DNA of 64,000 nt from Gaiellasilicea sp963806955 (GTDB lineage: Bacteria > Actinomycetota > Thermoleophilia > Gaiellales > Gaiellaceae): positions 62,001 through 126,000 of the forward strand of contig CAWDZG010000002.1 of the NCBI GenBank assembly GCA_963806955.1. The letters are read 5' to 3'. A model generated the notes under the pieces. That model saw only the letters and a program-made list of their open reading frames with translations, ran no database searches and had not been told where the DNA came from. Below are positions 35,947 to 44,387 of the stretch, piece by piece. The first letter of the stretch is position 1, and every line of letters starts with the position of its first letter. Made by a program: the position numbers and the translations under genes.

Positions 35947-37170
35947 TCAGCCGGCCCGGTGGCCCCAGAGGCCGCCGAAGGTCTGCCAGCGTCCGTTCGT
36001 GTACCGCTGCAGCCGGCCCTGCTCGACCGGGAAGCGCTCGGTCGCGCTCGTCCTGATCGTGATGCCCGGCAGCAGGAACGGGTTCGACGCGTCGGCGAGC
36101 TTGCGGGTCTGCGCCAGCACCGCCGCCCGGGTCGGCGTCTTCCCCGCGGCCTTCAGCACGCGCACCGTCTCGTAGGCGACGGCCATGCCGTAGAGGTGGT
36201 AGGTGTCCCTCGCGTTCGCCCCCTTCGCGTAGCGCGCCATGATCGTCCGGTAGAGCCGCACCGCGGCATCGTTCCGCCAGGTCGGCGAGGTCGGATCCTT
36301 GAGGTACGCCAGCGAGAGCGAGCCCTCGACCGTCGCGCCGGCGCCCCCCGCCGCGGCCGCCGCCATCACGTTCGCGGCGTTCGAGACCGCGTTGACGAGC
36401 ACGAGCGGGCGCCAGCCGAGCTTCTGCGCCGACTGGTAGCCCTGGATCGCGAAGCGCGGCGTCGCGAAGAGCGCGAGCACGTCGGCACCCGACGCCTTCA
36501 GCTTCGCGACCTGCGACTGGACGTCCGGCGCACTCACCTCGTAGCCCTGTGTCGCGACCACCGTGGCCTTCGAGCGCGCGAGCCCGCGCCGCAGCCCCGC
36601 GAGCAGGTCCTTGCCGTAGTCGTCGTTCTGGAAGAGGACGCCGACCTTGGCGCCCGGCCGCACCCGGGCGAGGTAACGGCCGTAGATCCATCCCTCGGCC
36701 TGGTAGCTCGGCTGGAAGCCGATCGTCCAGGGATAGCGCTTGAAGTCGCGGCCGAACGTGGTCGCGCCGGTGGCGACGAAGAGCTGCGGCACCTTCTTCG
36801 CGTTCAGGTAGTCCCGTACCGCGAGGTTCTGCTCGGTGCCGAGCGAGTTGAAGACGGCGAAGACGCGGTCCTGCTCGACGAGCTGCTTCGTCGCCTGCAC
36901 CGTCAGCGCCGGGTTGTAGGCGTCGTCGACGATCTTGTAGCCGATCGCGCGGCCGTGGACGCCGCCGCGCGCGTTGACGTAGCCGAAGTACGCGTTCGCG
37001 CCACGGGCGACCGAGGCATACGCGGACGCCGGGCCGGAGAGCGGCGAGGTGCCGCCGAGCAGGATCGTCTCGCCGGTGAGGCCGGGCTCGGCGCTCGACG
37101 AGGCCGTGGCCCCCGTCGCGAGGGCGGCCGCAAGCGCGAGCAGGGCGAGGGCGAGCTTCGGGCGGCGCAT
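35947..37170 (-). CDS. ABC transporter substrate-binding protein, branched-chain amino acid type
   Basis: A 407-residue periplasmic-binding-type protein of the LivJ/K family (type I fold) with a signal peptide (MRRPKLALALLALAAALATG). T-I-L-L-G-G-T-S-P-L-S-G-P-A-S is the usual first strand and ligand loop. It is the last gene of the transporter run livG-livF-livH-livM-binding protein. Ligand cannot be fixed; leucine-like amino acids, amides or urea are common for the family. A paralogue is at 59519. Confidence 0.92.
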   Translation of the reverse strand: MRRPKLALALLALAAALATGATASSSAEPGLTGETILLGGTSPLSGPASAYASVARGANAYFGYVNARGGVHGRAIGYKIVDDAYNPALTVQATKQLVEQDRVFAVFNSLGTEQNLAVRDYLNAKKVPQLFVATGATTFGRDFKRYPWTIGFQPSYQAEGWIYGRYLARVRPGAKVGVLFQNDDYGKDLLAGLRRGLARSKATVVATQGYEVSAPDVQSQVAKLKASGADVLALFATPRFAIQGYQSAQKLGWRPLVLVNAVSNAANVMAAAAAGGAGATVEGSLSLAYLKDPTSPTWRNDAAVRLYRTIMARYAKGANARDTYHLYGMAVAYETVRVLKAAGKTPTRAAVLAQTRKLADASNPFLLPGITIRTSATERFPVEQGRLQRYTNGRWQTFGGLWGHRAG

Positions 37171-37179
37171 CGCGGCAGG

Positions 37180-38314
37180 CTAGCGGCGCGCGGCGCCGCG
37201 GACCCGGCCGTACCCGTCGAGCGCGATCGACCGGACGCGTCCGGAGCAAGCCTGCGGCACCGCCGGGGAAGGCGAGCATGATCAGGATCAGGATCACCCC
37301 GAAGGCGACGGCGGGCGCTCCCGGCTGGTCGGTGTCGAGCCCTCCGATCACCGGCAGGAAGTCCGGCACGATCCGATCGACCTTCTGCGCCCATTCGATC
37401 TGCATGAAGTGGATGAAGACCGCGCCGAAGACGAGCGGCCAGAGCGAGCCGAGCCCGCCGACGACGACGCCCACGAGCAGGAAGATCGAGAGCGTGATCG
37501 GGAACGTGTCCGGGTTGACGAACGTCGTCGCGAGCGCCAGCAGGGAGCCGGCGACGCCGGCGTAGAAGGCGCTGATCCCGAAGGCGAGCGTCTTGTAGCG
37601 GGCGAGGTTGACGCCCGACGAGGCGGCCGCGAGCTCGCTGTCCCGGATCGCGCGGAGCGAGCGTCCGAGCCGGCCGCGCAGCAGCACCCAGGCACCCACG
37701 AACATGACCAGCGCGATCGTCCAGCAGAGGTAGTAGAGCCACTCGTTGAACGTCCCGATGTGGAGGCCGAGGATGTCGACGCCGTCCGTCGTCTCGAACG
37801 TCTCCGGATCGGTCACCGACCTGCCCGTCCGCCCCTCGACGTCGAAGAGGTTGATGCCGCCGCCGCCGCCGGTGAACGTGTCGAACTTGCGCACGATCGC
37901 GGGCGTCGCGACGGCGACGGCGAAGGTCGCGAGCGCGAGGTACAGCCCCGCCAGCCGCAGCGCCGGGAAGCCGAAGAGGAACCCGATCGCCCCGGCCACG
38001 AGCCCGGCGAGCGGGATCGTCCAGATGTCGCGCATGTCGTTCGTGAACTGGTGGCCGAAGAGCTCGAGCGGCGTCTCCTGGTTCGAGATCAGGATCGCGG
38101 TCGTGTAGCCGCCGATCAGCATGAACGCGCCGTGCCCGAGCGAGATCTGGCCCGTGATCCCCGTGAGCAGGTTGAGGCCGAGCAGCGCGATGAAGTAGAT
38201 GCCGACGTAGGCGAGCTGCTGGGCGCGGAAGTCGCTGATGAAGCGGGGCAGCAGCAACACCGCCGCCGCCGCGACGAGGAAGACGAGCGCCCGGATCCCG
38301 TCCGCCCGCCTCAC
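37180..38314 (-). CDS. livM: ABC transporter permease, LivM type (apparent +1 frameshift near 37240)
   Basis: A permease of about 377 residues with 8-10 membrane helices; L-L-G-L-N-L-L-T-G-I-T-G-Q-I-S-L-G-H-G-A-F is the LivM hallmark, and R-A-I-R-D-S-E-L-A-A-A-S-S-G the EAA-like coupling loop. The last codons slip: L-L-R joins to R-V-R-S-I-A-L-D-G-Y-G-R-V if one base near 37240 is removed, ending TAG 37180-37182, 10 nt before the binding-protein gene. GTG 38314 overlaps the livH stop. Confidence 0.88.
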
Positions 38315-39195
38315 ACGCGCCTCGTCACGGGCTTGCCGAAGATGCCCGCCGGCCGGACGAGCAGGACGACGAGGATCACGAGCAGTGCGACCGGCAGGCG
38401 CAGGTCGGCGCCGACGAAGTCGACGTAGGCGCCGATCAGGTTGAGGCCGACGCCGAGCATCAGGCCGCCCGCGACGGCACCGAAGGGCGAGTCGATGCCG
38501 CCGAGCACGGCCGCGGCGAAGGCGTAGATCAGGATCGCCTGCATCATGTTCGGCTCGAGGAACACGGTCGGAGCGGCGAGCATGCCGGCGACGGCGCCGA
38601 GCACGGCGGCGAGCCCCCACCCGATCGCGAGCATCCAGCCGACCCGGACGCCGACGAGCCGGCTCGCCTCCGGGTTCAGCGCCGAGGCGCGCAGGGCGAG
38701 CCCGGTCTTCGTGAACTGGAAGAACGCCCAGAGCATCGCGACGAGCACGAGCACGACGCCGATCGTGCCGACGTCCTGCTGCGAGATCGCGACGCCGCCG
38801 AGCGACCACGTCTCGTTCGGGAACGGGCTCGGGAACGCCCTGATCTCGGCCGACCAGATCAGGCTCGCGAGCCCGTTGAAGGTGAGCACGAGGCCGATCG
38901 TCATGATCACGACGGTCAGCACCGACGCGTTCGCGACCGGCTGGATCACGACCCGCTGGATGCCGACGCCGAGCACGAACGCGAACGCGAGCGTGACCAC
39001 GAACGCGGGCCAGTAGCTCCAGCCGTGGTTCGCGGTCAGCGTCCAGGCGACATAGGTCGTGAACATCGCCATCTCGCCCTGGGCGAAGTTGATCACGCCG
39101 GTCGCGCGGTGGATCAGCACCAGCGCGAGCGCGAGCGACGCGTAGATCGCCCCCGACCCGAGCCCCGCGACGACCTGCTGGAAGAAGTCGGCCAT
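38311..39195 (-). CDS. livH: ABC transporter permease, LivH type
   Basis: A 294-residue inner-membrane permease. I-Y-A-S-L-A-L-A-L-V-L-I-H-R-A-T-G-V-I-N and F-A-Q-G-E-M-A-M-F are typical of LivH. It pairs with LivM to form the channel. R-A-S-A-L-N-P-E-A-S-R-L-V-G is the ATPase-coupling loop. Its ATG overlaps the livF stop. Confidence 0.93.
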   Translation of the reverse strand: MADFFQQVVAGLGSGAIYASLALALVLIHRATGVINFAQGEMAMFTTYVAWTLTANHGWSYWPAFVVTLAFAFVLGVGIQRVVIQPVANASVLTVVIMTIGLVLTFNGLASLIWSAEIRAFPSPFPNETWSLGGVAISQQDVGTIGVVLVLVAMLWAFFQFTKTGLALRASALNPEASRLVGVRVGWMLAIGWGLAAVLGAVAGMLAAPTVFLEPNMMQAILIYAFAAAVLGGIDSPFGAVAGGLMLGVGLNLIGAYVDFVGADLRLPVALLVILVVLLVRPAGIFGKPVTRRV

Positions 39196-39899
39196 CAGTA
39201 ACCGAGGTAGCTCTTGCGGACGGATTCGTCGCGGGCGAGCTCCTCGCTCGTCCCGGACACGGCGACTTTCCCCACCTCGAGCACGTACGCGTGCGAGGCG
39301 ACCTCGAGCGCGATCGCGGCGTTCTGCTCGACCACGAGCACCGTCAGCCCCTCCTGCTCGTTCAGCTCCCGCACGATCCGGAAGATCTCGCGGGTGACGA
39401 GCGGCGCGAGGCCGAGCGACGGCTCGTCGAGCAGGAGCAGGCGCGGGCGGCCCATCAGCGCGCGGGCGAGCGCCAGCATCTGTTGCTCCCCGCCGGAGAG
39501 CGTGCCGGCGTGCTGGCCGAGGCGCTCACCGATCCAGGGGAAGTAGCCCCCCATTCGCTGCACGTCCTCCGCCGTCGAGCCGCGGCGGGTGTACGCACCG
39601 AGCCGGAGGTTCTCCTCGACCGACAGCTCGCCGAACGTGCCCCTGCCCTCCGGCACGTGAGCGATCCCGAGCTTCGCGGCCGCCTCGGGCCCGCGCCGGC
39701 CGAGCGACTTGCCGTCGAACGAGAGCACGCCGCTGCGGCGGACCGTGCCGGAGATCGCCCGCAGCGTCGTCGTCTTGCCGGCGCCGTTCGCCCCGAGCAC
39801 GGCGACGATCTGCCCCTCGTCGACCGCGAGCGAGACCCCTTGCAGCGCGCGCACCGGCCCGTAGCGCGCCTCGACGTCACGCAGCTCAAGCAGCGCCAT
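39195..39899 (-). CDS. livF: ABC transporter ATPase, LivF type
   Basis: A 234-residue ATPase with Walker A G-A-N-G-A-G-K-T-T, signature L-S-G-G-E-Q-Q-M-L and Walker B L-L-L-L-D-E-P-S-L-G-L. LivF-specific are A-H-V-P-E-G-R-G-T-F and V-V-E-Q-N-A. Overlaps livG by 14 nt and livH by 1 nt. Confidence 0.95.
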   Translation of the reverse strand: MALLELRDVEARYGPVRALQGVSLAVDEGQIVAVLGANGAGKTTTLRAISGTVRRSGVLSFDGKSLGRRGPEAAAKLGIAHVPEGRGTFGELSVEENLRLGAYTRRGSTAEDVQRMGGYFPWIGERLGQHAGTLSGGEQQMLALARALMGRPRLLLLDEPSLGLAPLVTREIFRIVRELNEQEGLTVLVVEQNAAIALEVASHAYVLEVGKVAVSGTSEELARDESVRKSYLGY

Positions 39900-40635
39900 C
39901 CGGCTCCTCGCTCGTCGTCGCGGCGGTCTCCTCCGTGCCGAGGTACGCCTCGATCACGGCGGGATCCGCCTGCACCTGCGCCGGGGCGCCCTCGGCGATC
40001 TTGCGCCCGAAGTTCATCACGTTGACGTGGTCGGAGATTCCCATCACGAGGTTCATGTGGTGCTCGACGAGCAGCACGGTCAGCTTGCGGTCGTCCCGGA
40101 TCTGCGTGATGAAGCGGCCGAGCTCCTCCACCTCCTCGTGGTTGAGGCCGCCCGCGGGCTCGTCCAGCAGCAGCAGCGTCGGTTTCGCCGCGAGCGCCCG
40201 CGCGAGCTCGATCCGCTTCAGCGTCCCGAACGGGAGGCCGGCGACGGGGCGATCGGCGATCGCCTCGAGCCCGACGTAGGCGAGCGCCTCGTCGGCGTCC
40301 GCGTCGGCGTGCCCGCCCCGGGTGTGGGCGCCGACGAGGACGTTCTCGCGCACCGTCATCGACTTGAACAGCTCGACGTTCTGGAAGGTGCGCGCGATCC
40401 CGCGCTTGACGATCCCGTGCACCGGCGTCTTCAGCAGGCTCTCGCCGGCGAACTCGACCTCCCCTTCGTTCGGCGTGTAGAGCCGCGTGATCACGTTGAA
40501 GGCGGTCGTCTTGCCGGCGCCGTTCGGGCCGATCAGGCCGACGATCTGGCCCTCCGGCACGTCGAGGGAGATCCCGTCGAGGGCGACGATCCCGCCGAAC
40601 CGGCGGGTGACGTTGCGCAGCGAGAGCAGGGCCAT
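39886..40635 (-). CDS. livG: ABC transporter ATPase, LivG type
   Basis: A 249-residue ATPase from ATG 40635 (MALLSLRNVTRRFGG). Walker A G-P-N-G-A-G-K-T-T, N-V-I-T-R-L-Y-T-P-N and I-A-R-T-F-Q-N-V-E-L-F are LivG marks. The ABC signature region reads G-L-P-F-G-T-L-K-R-I-E, weaker than the usual LSGG form but normal for the family. First gene of the transporter operon. Confidence 0.95.
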   Translation of the reverse strand: MALLSLRNVTRRFGGIVALDGISLDVPEGQIVGLIGPNGAGKTTAFNVITRLYTPNEGEVEFAGESLLKTPVHGIVKRGIARTFQNVELFKSMTVRENVLVGAHTRGGHADADADEALAYVGLEAIADRPVAGLPFGTLKRIELARALAAKPTLLLLDEPAGGLNHEEVEELGRFITQIRDDRKLTVLLVEHHMNLVMGISDHVNVMNFGRKIAEGAPAQVQADPAVIEAYLGTEETAATTSEEPDGAA

Positions 40636-40645
40636 CGAACACCGG

Positions 40646-40710
40646 AGCTTATGTCGGTCTGCAGGATGGACGCAAAGGGAACCCCTCACGACCGCCAGGC
40701 GCGCTACTCT
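40646..40710. promoter_or_regulatory. Divergent livG / desaturase promoter region
   Basis: On the minus strand TTGCGT (40675-40670) and TAAGCT (40651-40646), spacing 18, lie 10 nt before the livG ATG. On the plus strand TACTCT (40705-40710) lies 8 nt before the desaturase ATG with no clear -35. Both would give near-leaderless transcripts. Confidence 0.4.
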
Positions 40711-40718
40711 CCCCGCGC

Positions 40719-41610
40719 ATGACACGCGGCCAGAAAGTGACGAATCTCCTCGGTGTGACGATCCCCTTCGTGGGCTTCCTCGCCTCGATCTTCTTCCTCT
40801 GGGGAAGCCTCGTCACGTGGCGCGACATCGTGATCTTCGCGGTCGGCTACGCACTGACGACGCTGGGGATCTCGATCGGCTTCCACCGGCTCTTCACACA
40901 CCGGGCCTACGAGACGTATCCGGCGATCCGCTACACGCTGGCCGTGCTCGGCTCGATGGCCGTGCAGGGGCCGGTGATCCGCTGGGTCTCCGACCACCGC
41001 AAGCACCACAACTTCGCCGACCGCGACGGCGACCCCCACTCGCCGCACGCGGGCTTCGCGCCCGGGATCCGCGGCAAGATCGCGGGGCTCTGGCACGCCC
41101 ACGTCGGCTGGCTCTTCCACAACAACGGCCGCGCCGAGCAGAGCAAGTACGCGAAGGACCTCCTCGCCGACCGCGGCCTGGTCTTCATCTCGCGCTGGTT
41201 CCCGCTGTGGGTCGCGATCTCGCTGGTGCTGCCGTTCGCCGCCGGCTTCGCCTGGGGCGGGACGATCGGCGCGGGGCTGCAGGCGATGTTCTGGGGCGGG
41301 TTGATCCGGATCTTCCTCCTCCACCACATCACGTGGTCGGTCAACTCGGTCTGCCACTTCGTCGGCTCGCGCCGGTTCCTCGTCAAGGACGAGTCGCGCA
41401 ACGTCTGGTGGCTCTCGTGGATCTCGTTCGGCGAGTCCTGGCACCACAACCACCACGCGTTCCCGTCCTCGGCGTTCCACGGGCTCCGGCCCTGGGAGCT
41501 CGACGTGGGCGGGCTCGTGATCCGGCGGCCTGCGCCGGCTCGGTCTCGTCTGGAAGGTCGTCACGATCCCCGTCGAGCTGCAGCGCAAGCGCGAAGCCCT
41601 CGCCGAGTAG
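40719..41610 (+). CDS. Acyl-CoA/lipid desaturase (apparent +1 frameshift near 41530)
   Basis: A delta-9-type membrane fatty acid desaturase. Three His boxes are seen: H-R-L-F-T-H, D-H-R-K-H-H and W-H-H-N-H-H, binding the di-iron centre, between hydrophobic segments. The C-terminus slips after G-L-V-I-R-R; removing one base near 41530 gives L-R-R-L-G-L-V-W-K-V-V-T-I-P and ends TAG 41608-41610, 296 residues. It would adjust membrane fluidity. The next gene starts 1 nt later. Confidence 0.9.
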
Positions 41611-41611
41611 C

Positions 41612-42283
41612 GTGGCCGGCCCCGCGACGCCGGCGGACTCGCCTCTGACGATGGAGGAAGCGCTGGCCTCGCCGCGCTACCGCGCGCTGATGGCGCCCGC
41701 GCTCGCCGTCGGCGACCCCGCCTTCCCGTTCGAGCTGCCGCTGCTCGACCCGGAGACGCACCGGCCGACCGGGGCGCGCGTGCAGCTGGCCGACTTCGCC
41801 GGCGTGCAGCCGGTCGCGCTGGTCTTCGGCTCCTACACCTGACCGCCCTTCCGCCGCCAGTTGGGCGAGCTGGAGCAGCTGCACGACCGGCACGGGGACG
41901 CCGTCGCGTTCCTGATCGTCTACATCCGCGAGGCGCATCCCGAGGACGGCTGGGTGCTCGAGTCGAACCGCCGGGACGAGGTGGCGCTCGCCGACCCGAC
42001 GACGCTCGACGAGCGCGCCGCCGCCGCGGAAGCGTGCGTGCTGCGGCTGCACACCCGCATCCCGGTGGTGCTCGACGAGCTCGACGACCGCATCGCGCTC
42101 GCCTACGGCGGCTGGCCCGACCGGCTCTACCTGATCGGCCGCGACGGCCGGGTCGCCTTCCAGGGCGGCGAGGGGCCTGAGGGCTTCCGGCCCGAGGAGC
42201 TGGCGACCGCGATCGACGGCGAGCTCGCAAGCCGCCTGCGGGGACTGTCCCCGTCCGTCCGGTTGACACGTCAGCTCGGCTGA
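41612..42283 (+). CDS. Iodothyronine-deiodinase-like thioredoxin-fold selenoprotein (in-frame UGA)
   Basis: From GTG 41612 the frame reads to V-F-G-S-Y-T, then TGA (41840-41842), then P-P-F-R-R-Q, and is open in the same frame to TGA 42281-42283; 223 residues with Sec at 77. S-Y-T-U-P-P-F matches the deiodinase site S-C-T-U-P-P-F, and V-Y-I-R-E-A-H-P-E-D-G-W is the second family signature. Bacterial members have Cys or Sec here and are thought to be peroxiredoxin-like reductases; dehalogenation is unproven. The last 16 residues come from a 37-bp repeat. A hairpin follows the UGA. It is directly downstream of a desaturase. Confidence 0.87.
41849..41875 (+). promoter_or_regulatory. Candidate SECIS hairpin of the deiodinase-like selenoprotein
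   Basis: TTCCGCCGCC (41849-41858) pairs with 41864-41875 in ten pairs (one G-U), leaving bulged A (41868) and U (41871), with the apical loop AGTTG (41859-41863). The loop starts 17 nt after the UGA and has G at its second position, which fits the bacterial SECIS pattern. Confidence 0.55.
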
Positions 42284-42344
42284 TCCGGACGTGTCCTTCC
42301 GTCAAGCCCGCCTGCGGGGACTGTCCCCGTCCGTCCGGTTGACA
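42232..42344 (+). repeat. Two identical 37-bp direct repeats
   Basis: The 37-bp unit at 42232-42268 recurs without a change at 42308-42344. Its core GGGGACTGTCCCC is a self-complementary hairpin, followed by a pyrimidine-rich stretch and GGTTGACA. The first copy lies inside the 3' end of the selenoprotein gene, the second between it and the convergent acyl-CoA dehydrogenase gene. It looks like a small dispersed (REP-like) element; no transposase is near. Confidence 0.8.
42265..42295. terminator. Hairpin between the two 37-bp repeats
   Basis: GACACGTC (42265-42272) and GACGTGTC (42288-42295) are inverted, and inside them TCAGC/GCTGA (42271-42283) forms a tighter stem around TCG. It spans the selenoprotein stop codon and may terminate the two convergent transcripts. 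No T run. Confidence 0.4.
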
Positions 42345-42358
42345 GAGCGGCGGCGCGC

Positions 42359-43564
42359 TCAGTCGAAGCGGTACGTGCCGCCGTCCGCGAACTCCTTCAG
42401 GATGCGGCGGCTGACGACCATCCGGTGCACCTCGTCCGGGCCGTCGTAGATTCGGGCACCGCGGGCCATCGCGTACATCTGCCCGAGCGGCGTCTCGTCG
42501 GTGAGCCCCCGCGCGCCGTGGGTCTGGATCGCACGGTCGATCACCTCGTTCAGCACGCGCGCGGCGTAGAACTTGATCAGCGAGACCTCGATCCTGGCCT
42601 CCCCGCCCTCGTCGAGCTTGCGGGCGGCGTCGAGCGTGAGCAGGCGGCACGCCTGGATCTCCGCGGCGGAGTCGGCGATCCAGTTCTGGATGGTCTGCTT
42701 CTCGGCCAGCGGGCCGCCGAAGGCCTCTCGCTCGAGCGCGTAGGAGCACATCAGCTCGAACGCGCGCTGCATCTGCCCGAGCCAGCGCATCACGTGGTGG
42801 ATGCGCCCCGGGCCGAGCCGCTTCTGCGCGATCCGGAAGCCGTCGCCGGGCTCGCCGAGGACGTGCTCGCGCGGGACGCGGACGCCGGTGTAGCGCACCT
42901 CGCAGTGCGTCGACCAGCCACGGCCGGCGTGCCCCATGACGGGAATCGCCCGAACGAGCTCGTAGCCAGGCGTGTCGGTGGGGACGACGATCTGGCTCAT
43001 GCGACGGTGCGGTGGCGCGTCCGGGTCGGTCACGGCCATCACGATCCCGAAGGCGGCGCCCTCCGCAGCCGACGAGAACCACTTGTGCCCGTCGATCACC
43101 CACTCGTCGCCGTCGAGCACCGCGGTCGTCTGGAGCCCGGTCGGGTCGGCGCCCGAGACCTCGGGCTCGGTCATCGAGAAGAACGAGCGGGCCGTCCCCT
43201 CGACGAGCGGCCGCAGGAACTGCTCCTTCTGCTCGTCCGTGCCGAACATGTGCAGGATCTCGCCGTTGCCCGCGTCGGGCGCCTGGCAGTTGAAGACGAG
43301 CTGCGCCCACACGCTGCGGCCGATCTCCTCGTTCAGGAGCGCGTACTCGAGAAAACCGGAGCCCGTGCCGCCGGCCGCGGGCGGCAGGTGCGGCGCCCAG
43401 ATCCCGGCCACCTTCGCCTTGCCGCGCAGCTCGGCGATCAGCGCATCCGCGGCCTCGTCCTCGCGGCCGAGCGCGGCCTCGTTCGGATAGACGTGCTCCT
43501 CCATGAACGCGCGCACCTCGGCGCGGCGCGCGGCGACATCGGGCAGCGTTGCGAGCTCGGTCAT
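42359..43564 (-). CDS. Acyl-CoA dehydrogenase, ACAD11/LvaC-like
   Basis: A 401-residue FAD enzyme. F-N-C-Q-A-P-D-A-G-N-G-E-I-L-H, S-F-F-S-M-T-E-P-E-V-S-G-A-D-P-T, G-P-G-R-I-H-H-V-M-R and Y-D-G-P-D-E-V-H are the pattern of the ACAD10/ACAD11 group. Group members, including LvaC of the levulinate pathway, act on 4-phosphorylated hydroxyacyl-CoA together with a kinase of the APH fold. The kinase and DUF6285 partners are at 52954-54166. It ends next to the repeat region. Confidence 0.88.
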   Translation of the reverse strand: MTELATLPDVAARRAEVRAFMEEHVYPNEAALGREDEAADALIAELRGKAKVAGIWAPHLPPAAGGTGSGFLEYALLNEEIGRSVWAQLVFNCQAPDAGNGEILHMFGTDEQKEQFLRPLVEGTARSFFSMTEPEVSGADPTGLQTTAVLDGDEWVIDGHKWFSSAAEGAAFGIVMAVTDPDAPPHRRMSQIVVPTDTPGYELVRAIPVMGHAGRGWSTHCEVRYTGVRVPREHVLGEPGDGFRIAQKRLGPGRIHHVMRWLGQMQRAFELMCSYALEREAFGGPLAEKQTIQNWIADSAAEIQACRLLTLDAARKLDEGGEARIEVSLIKFYAARVLNEVIDRAIQTHGARGLTDETPLGQMYAMARGARIYDGPDEVHRMVVSRRILKEFADGGTYRFD

Positions 43565-43605
43565 CCCTGGACCCTAGCGCTCCGGGATTGCCAACTGAAG
43601 AGCCG

Positions 43606-43651
43606 CAGCGGGACGGGTGCGAGCTGGCCGCCGCTCGCACCCGTCCTGCCG
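43606..43651 (-). terminator. Long GC-rich hairpin downstream of the small membrane gene
   Basis: A perfect 12-bp stem (43612-43623 with 43634-43645, loop of 10) extends by further pairs with one mismatch to about 43606 and 43651. It begins just after the stop of the minus-strand gene at 43656 and has no T run. It probably ends that transcript. Confidence 0.55.
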
Positions 43652-43655
43652 CTCC

Positions 43656-43988
43656 CTACGGGATGCCGGCTGACACCGGGACGCCGGTCTCGGCGTCGAC
43701 GACGCCCGTCCAGCCGCCCGCGGTGACGACCTTCGTCCCCGGCCGGAGCGTCGCGGCCCGCTGCCTCAGAGCCCGCGACTCCCGCGCCGCGTCCGCCAGG
43801 GAGTGTGGCTCGCCCGCCGGGACCGCGATCGGGGTGACCCGAGCCGGAACCGTTGCCTCCGGCGCGATCCGGTACCCCACGACGAAGGCGCCTGCGAGAG
43901 CGAGCGTCACGCCCACGAGCGCCGCCACAAGACGTCCCGTCCGGGACTTGGACTCGGACGGTGCGCTCTCGTACTCGATCGTGCCCAT
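43656..43988 (-). CDS. Membrane-anchored small protein
   Basis: A 110-residue protein from ATG 43988 (MGTIEYESAPSESKSRTGR), preceded by GGGAGGGAACG. One membrane helix (LVAALVGVTLALAGAFVVGY) is followed by an extracellular domain with L-R-P-G-T-K-V-V-T-A-G-G-W-T-G-V-V-D. No family recognised. Divergent from the LuxR fragment. Confidence 0.6.
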   Translation of the reverse strand: MGTIEYESAPSESKSRTGRLVAALVGVTLALAGAFVVGYRIAPEATVPARVTPIAVPAGEPHSLADAARESRALRQRAATLRPGTKVVTAGGWTGVVDAETGVPVSAGIP

Positions 43989-44026
43989 CGTTCCCTCCCT
44001 TTCGACGTGTACGCGGCTCACGCTAG

Positions 44027-44377
44027 GAAGCAGGGCCGCGCCGGCGTGGCGCGGCACGGGACGCTCTCGAGGAGGCGGTCGGGCTCTTCGTGCGCGCCGG
44101 AGCTGTCCTCTGGGCCGACCGAGCCCGGGCCGACATAGCTGCCCTCGGGCTCCGACGCGGTCCGGCCGACGAGCTGACGCCGATGGAGGAGCGCGTCGCC
44201 CGGATCGTCGCCGACGGTGCCTCGAATCGCGAGGCCGCCGGGTCGCTCTTCGTCTCGGAGCGGACGATCGAGTTCCACCTCCGCAACGTCTACCGCAAGC
44301 TCGACCTCCGCTCTCGCACGGAGCTCGTGTCCGGCAAGTCCCAGGGCGTCGACACGATCACCCCCACAGCGGTTTAG
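44027..44377 (+). pseudogene. C-terminal remnant of a LuxR-family (LAL/ATPase-type) regulator
   Basis: The frame open from 44027 encodes R-D-A-L-E-E-A-V-G-L-F-V-R-A-G-A and W-A-D-R-A-R-A-D-I-A-A-L-G-L-R, the end of the TPR-like region typical of large LuxR ATPases, then a complete LuxR HTH (L-T-P-M-E-E-R-V-A-R-I-V-A-D-G-A-S-N-R-E-A, T-I-E-F-H-L-R-N-V-Y-R-K-L). Nothing of the large N-terminal part is upstream. A GTG at 44090 could allow a 95-residue stand-alone regulator, but a truncated gene is more likely. Confidence 0.65.
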
Positions 44378-44387
44378 AGTCGGTCTC

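Noticed and set aside
41840..41842. Simple nonsense mutation or pseudogene for the deiodinase-like gene
   Set aside because: The frame and codon bias are intact for 147 codons after the UGA, the UGA is exactly at the redox residue, and a second gene shows the same feature. Not excluded without Sec machinery, but less likely.
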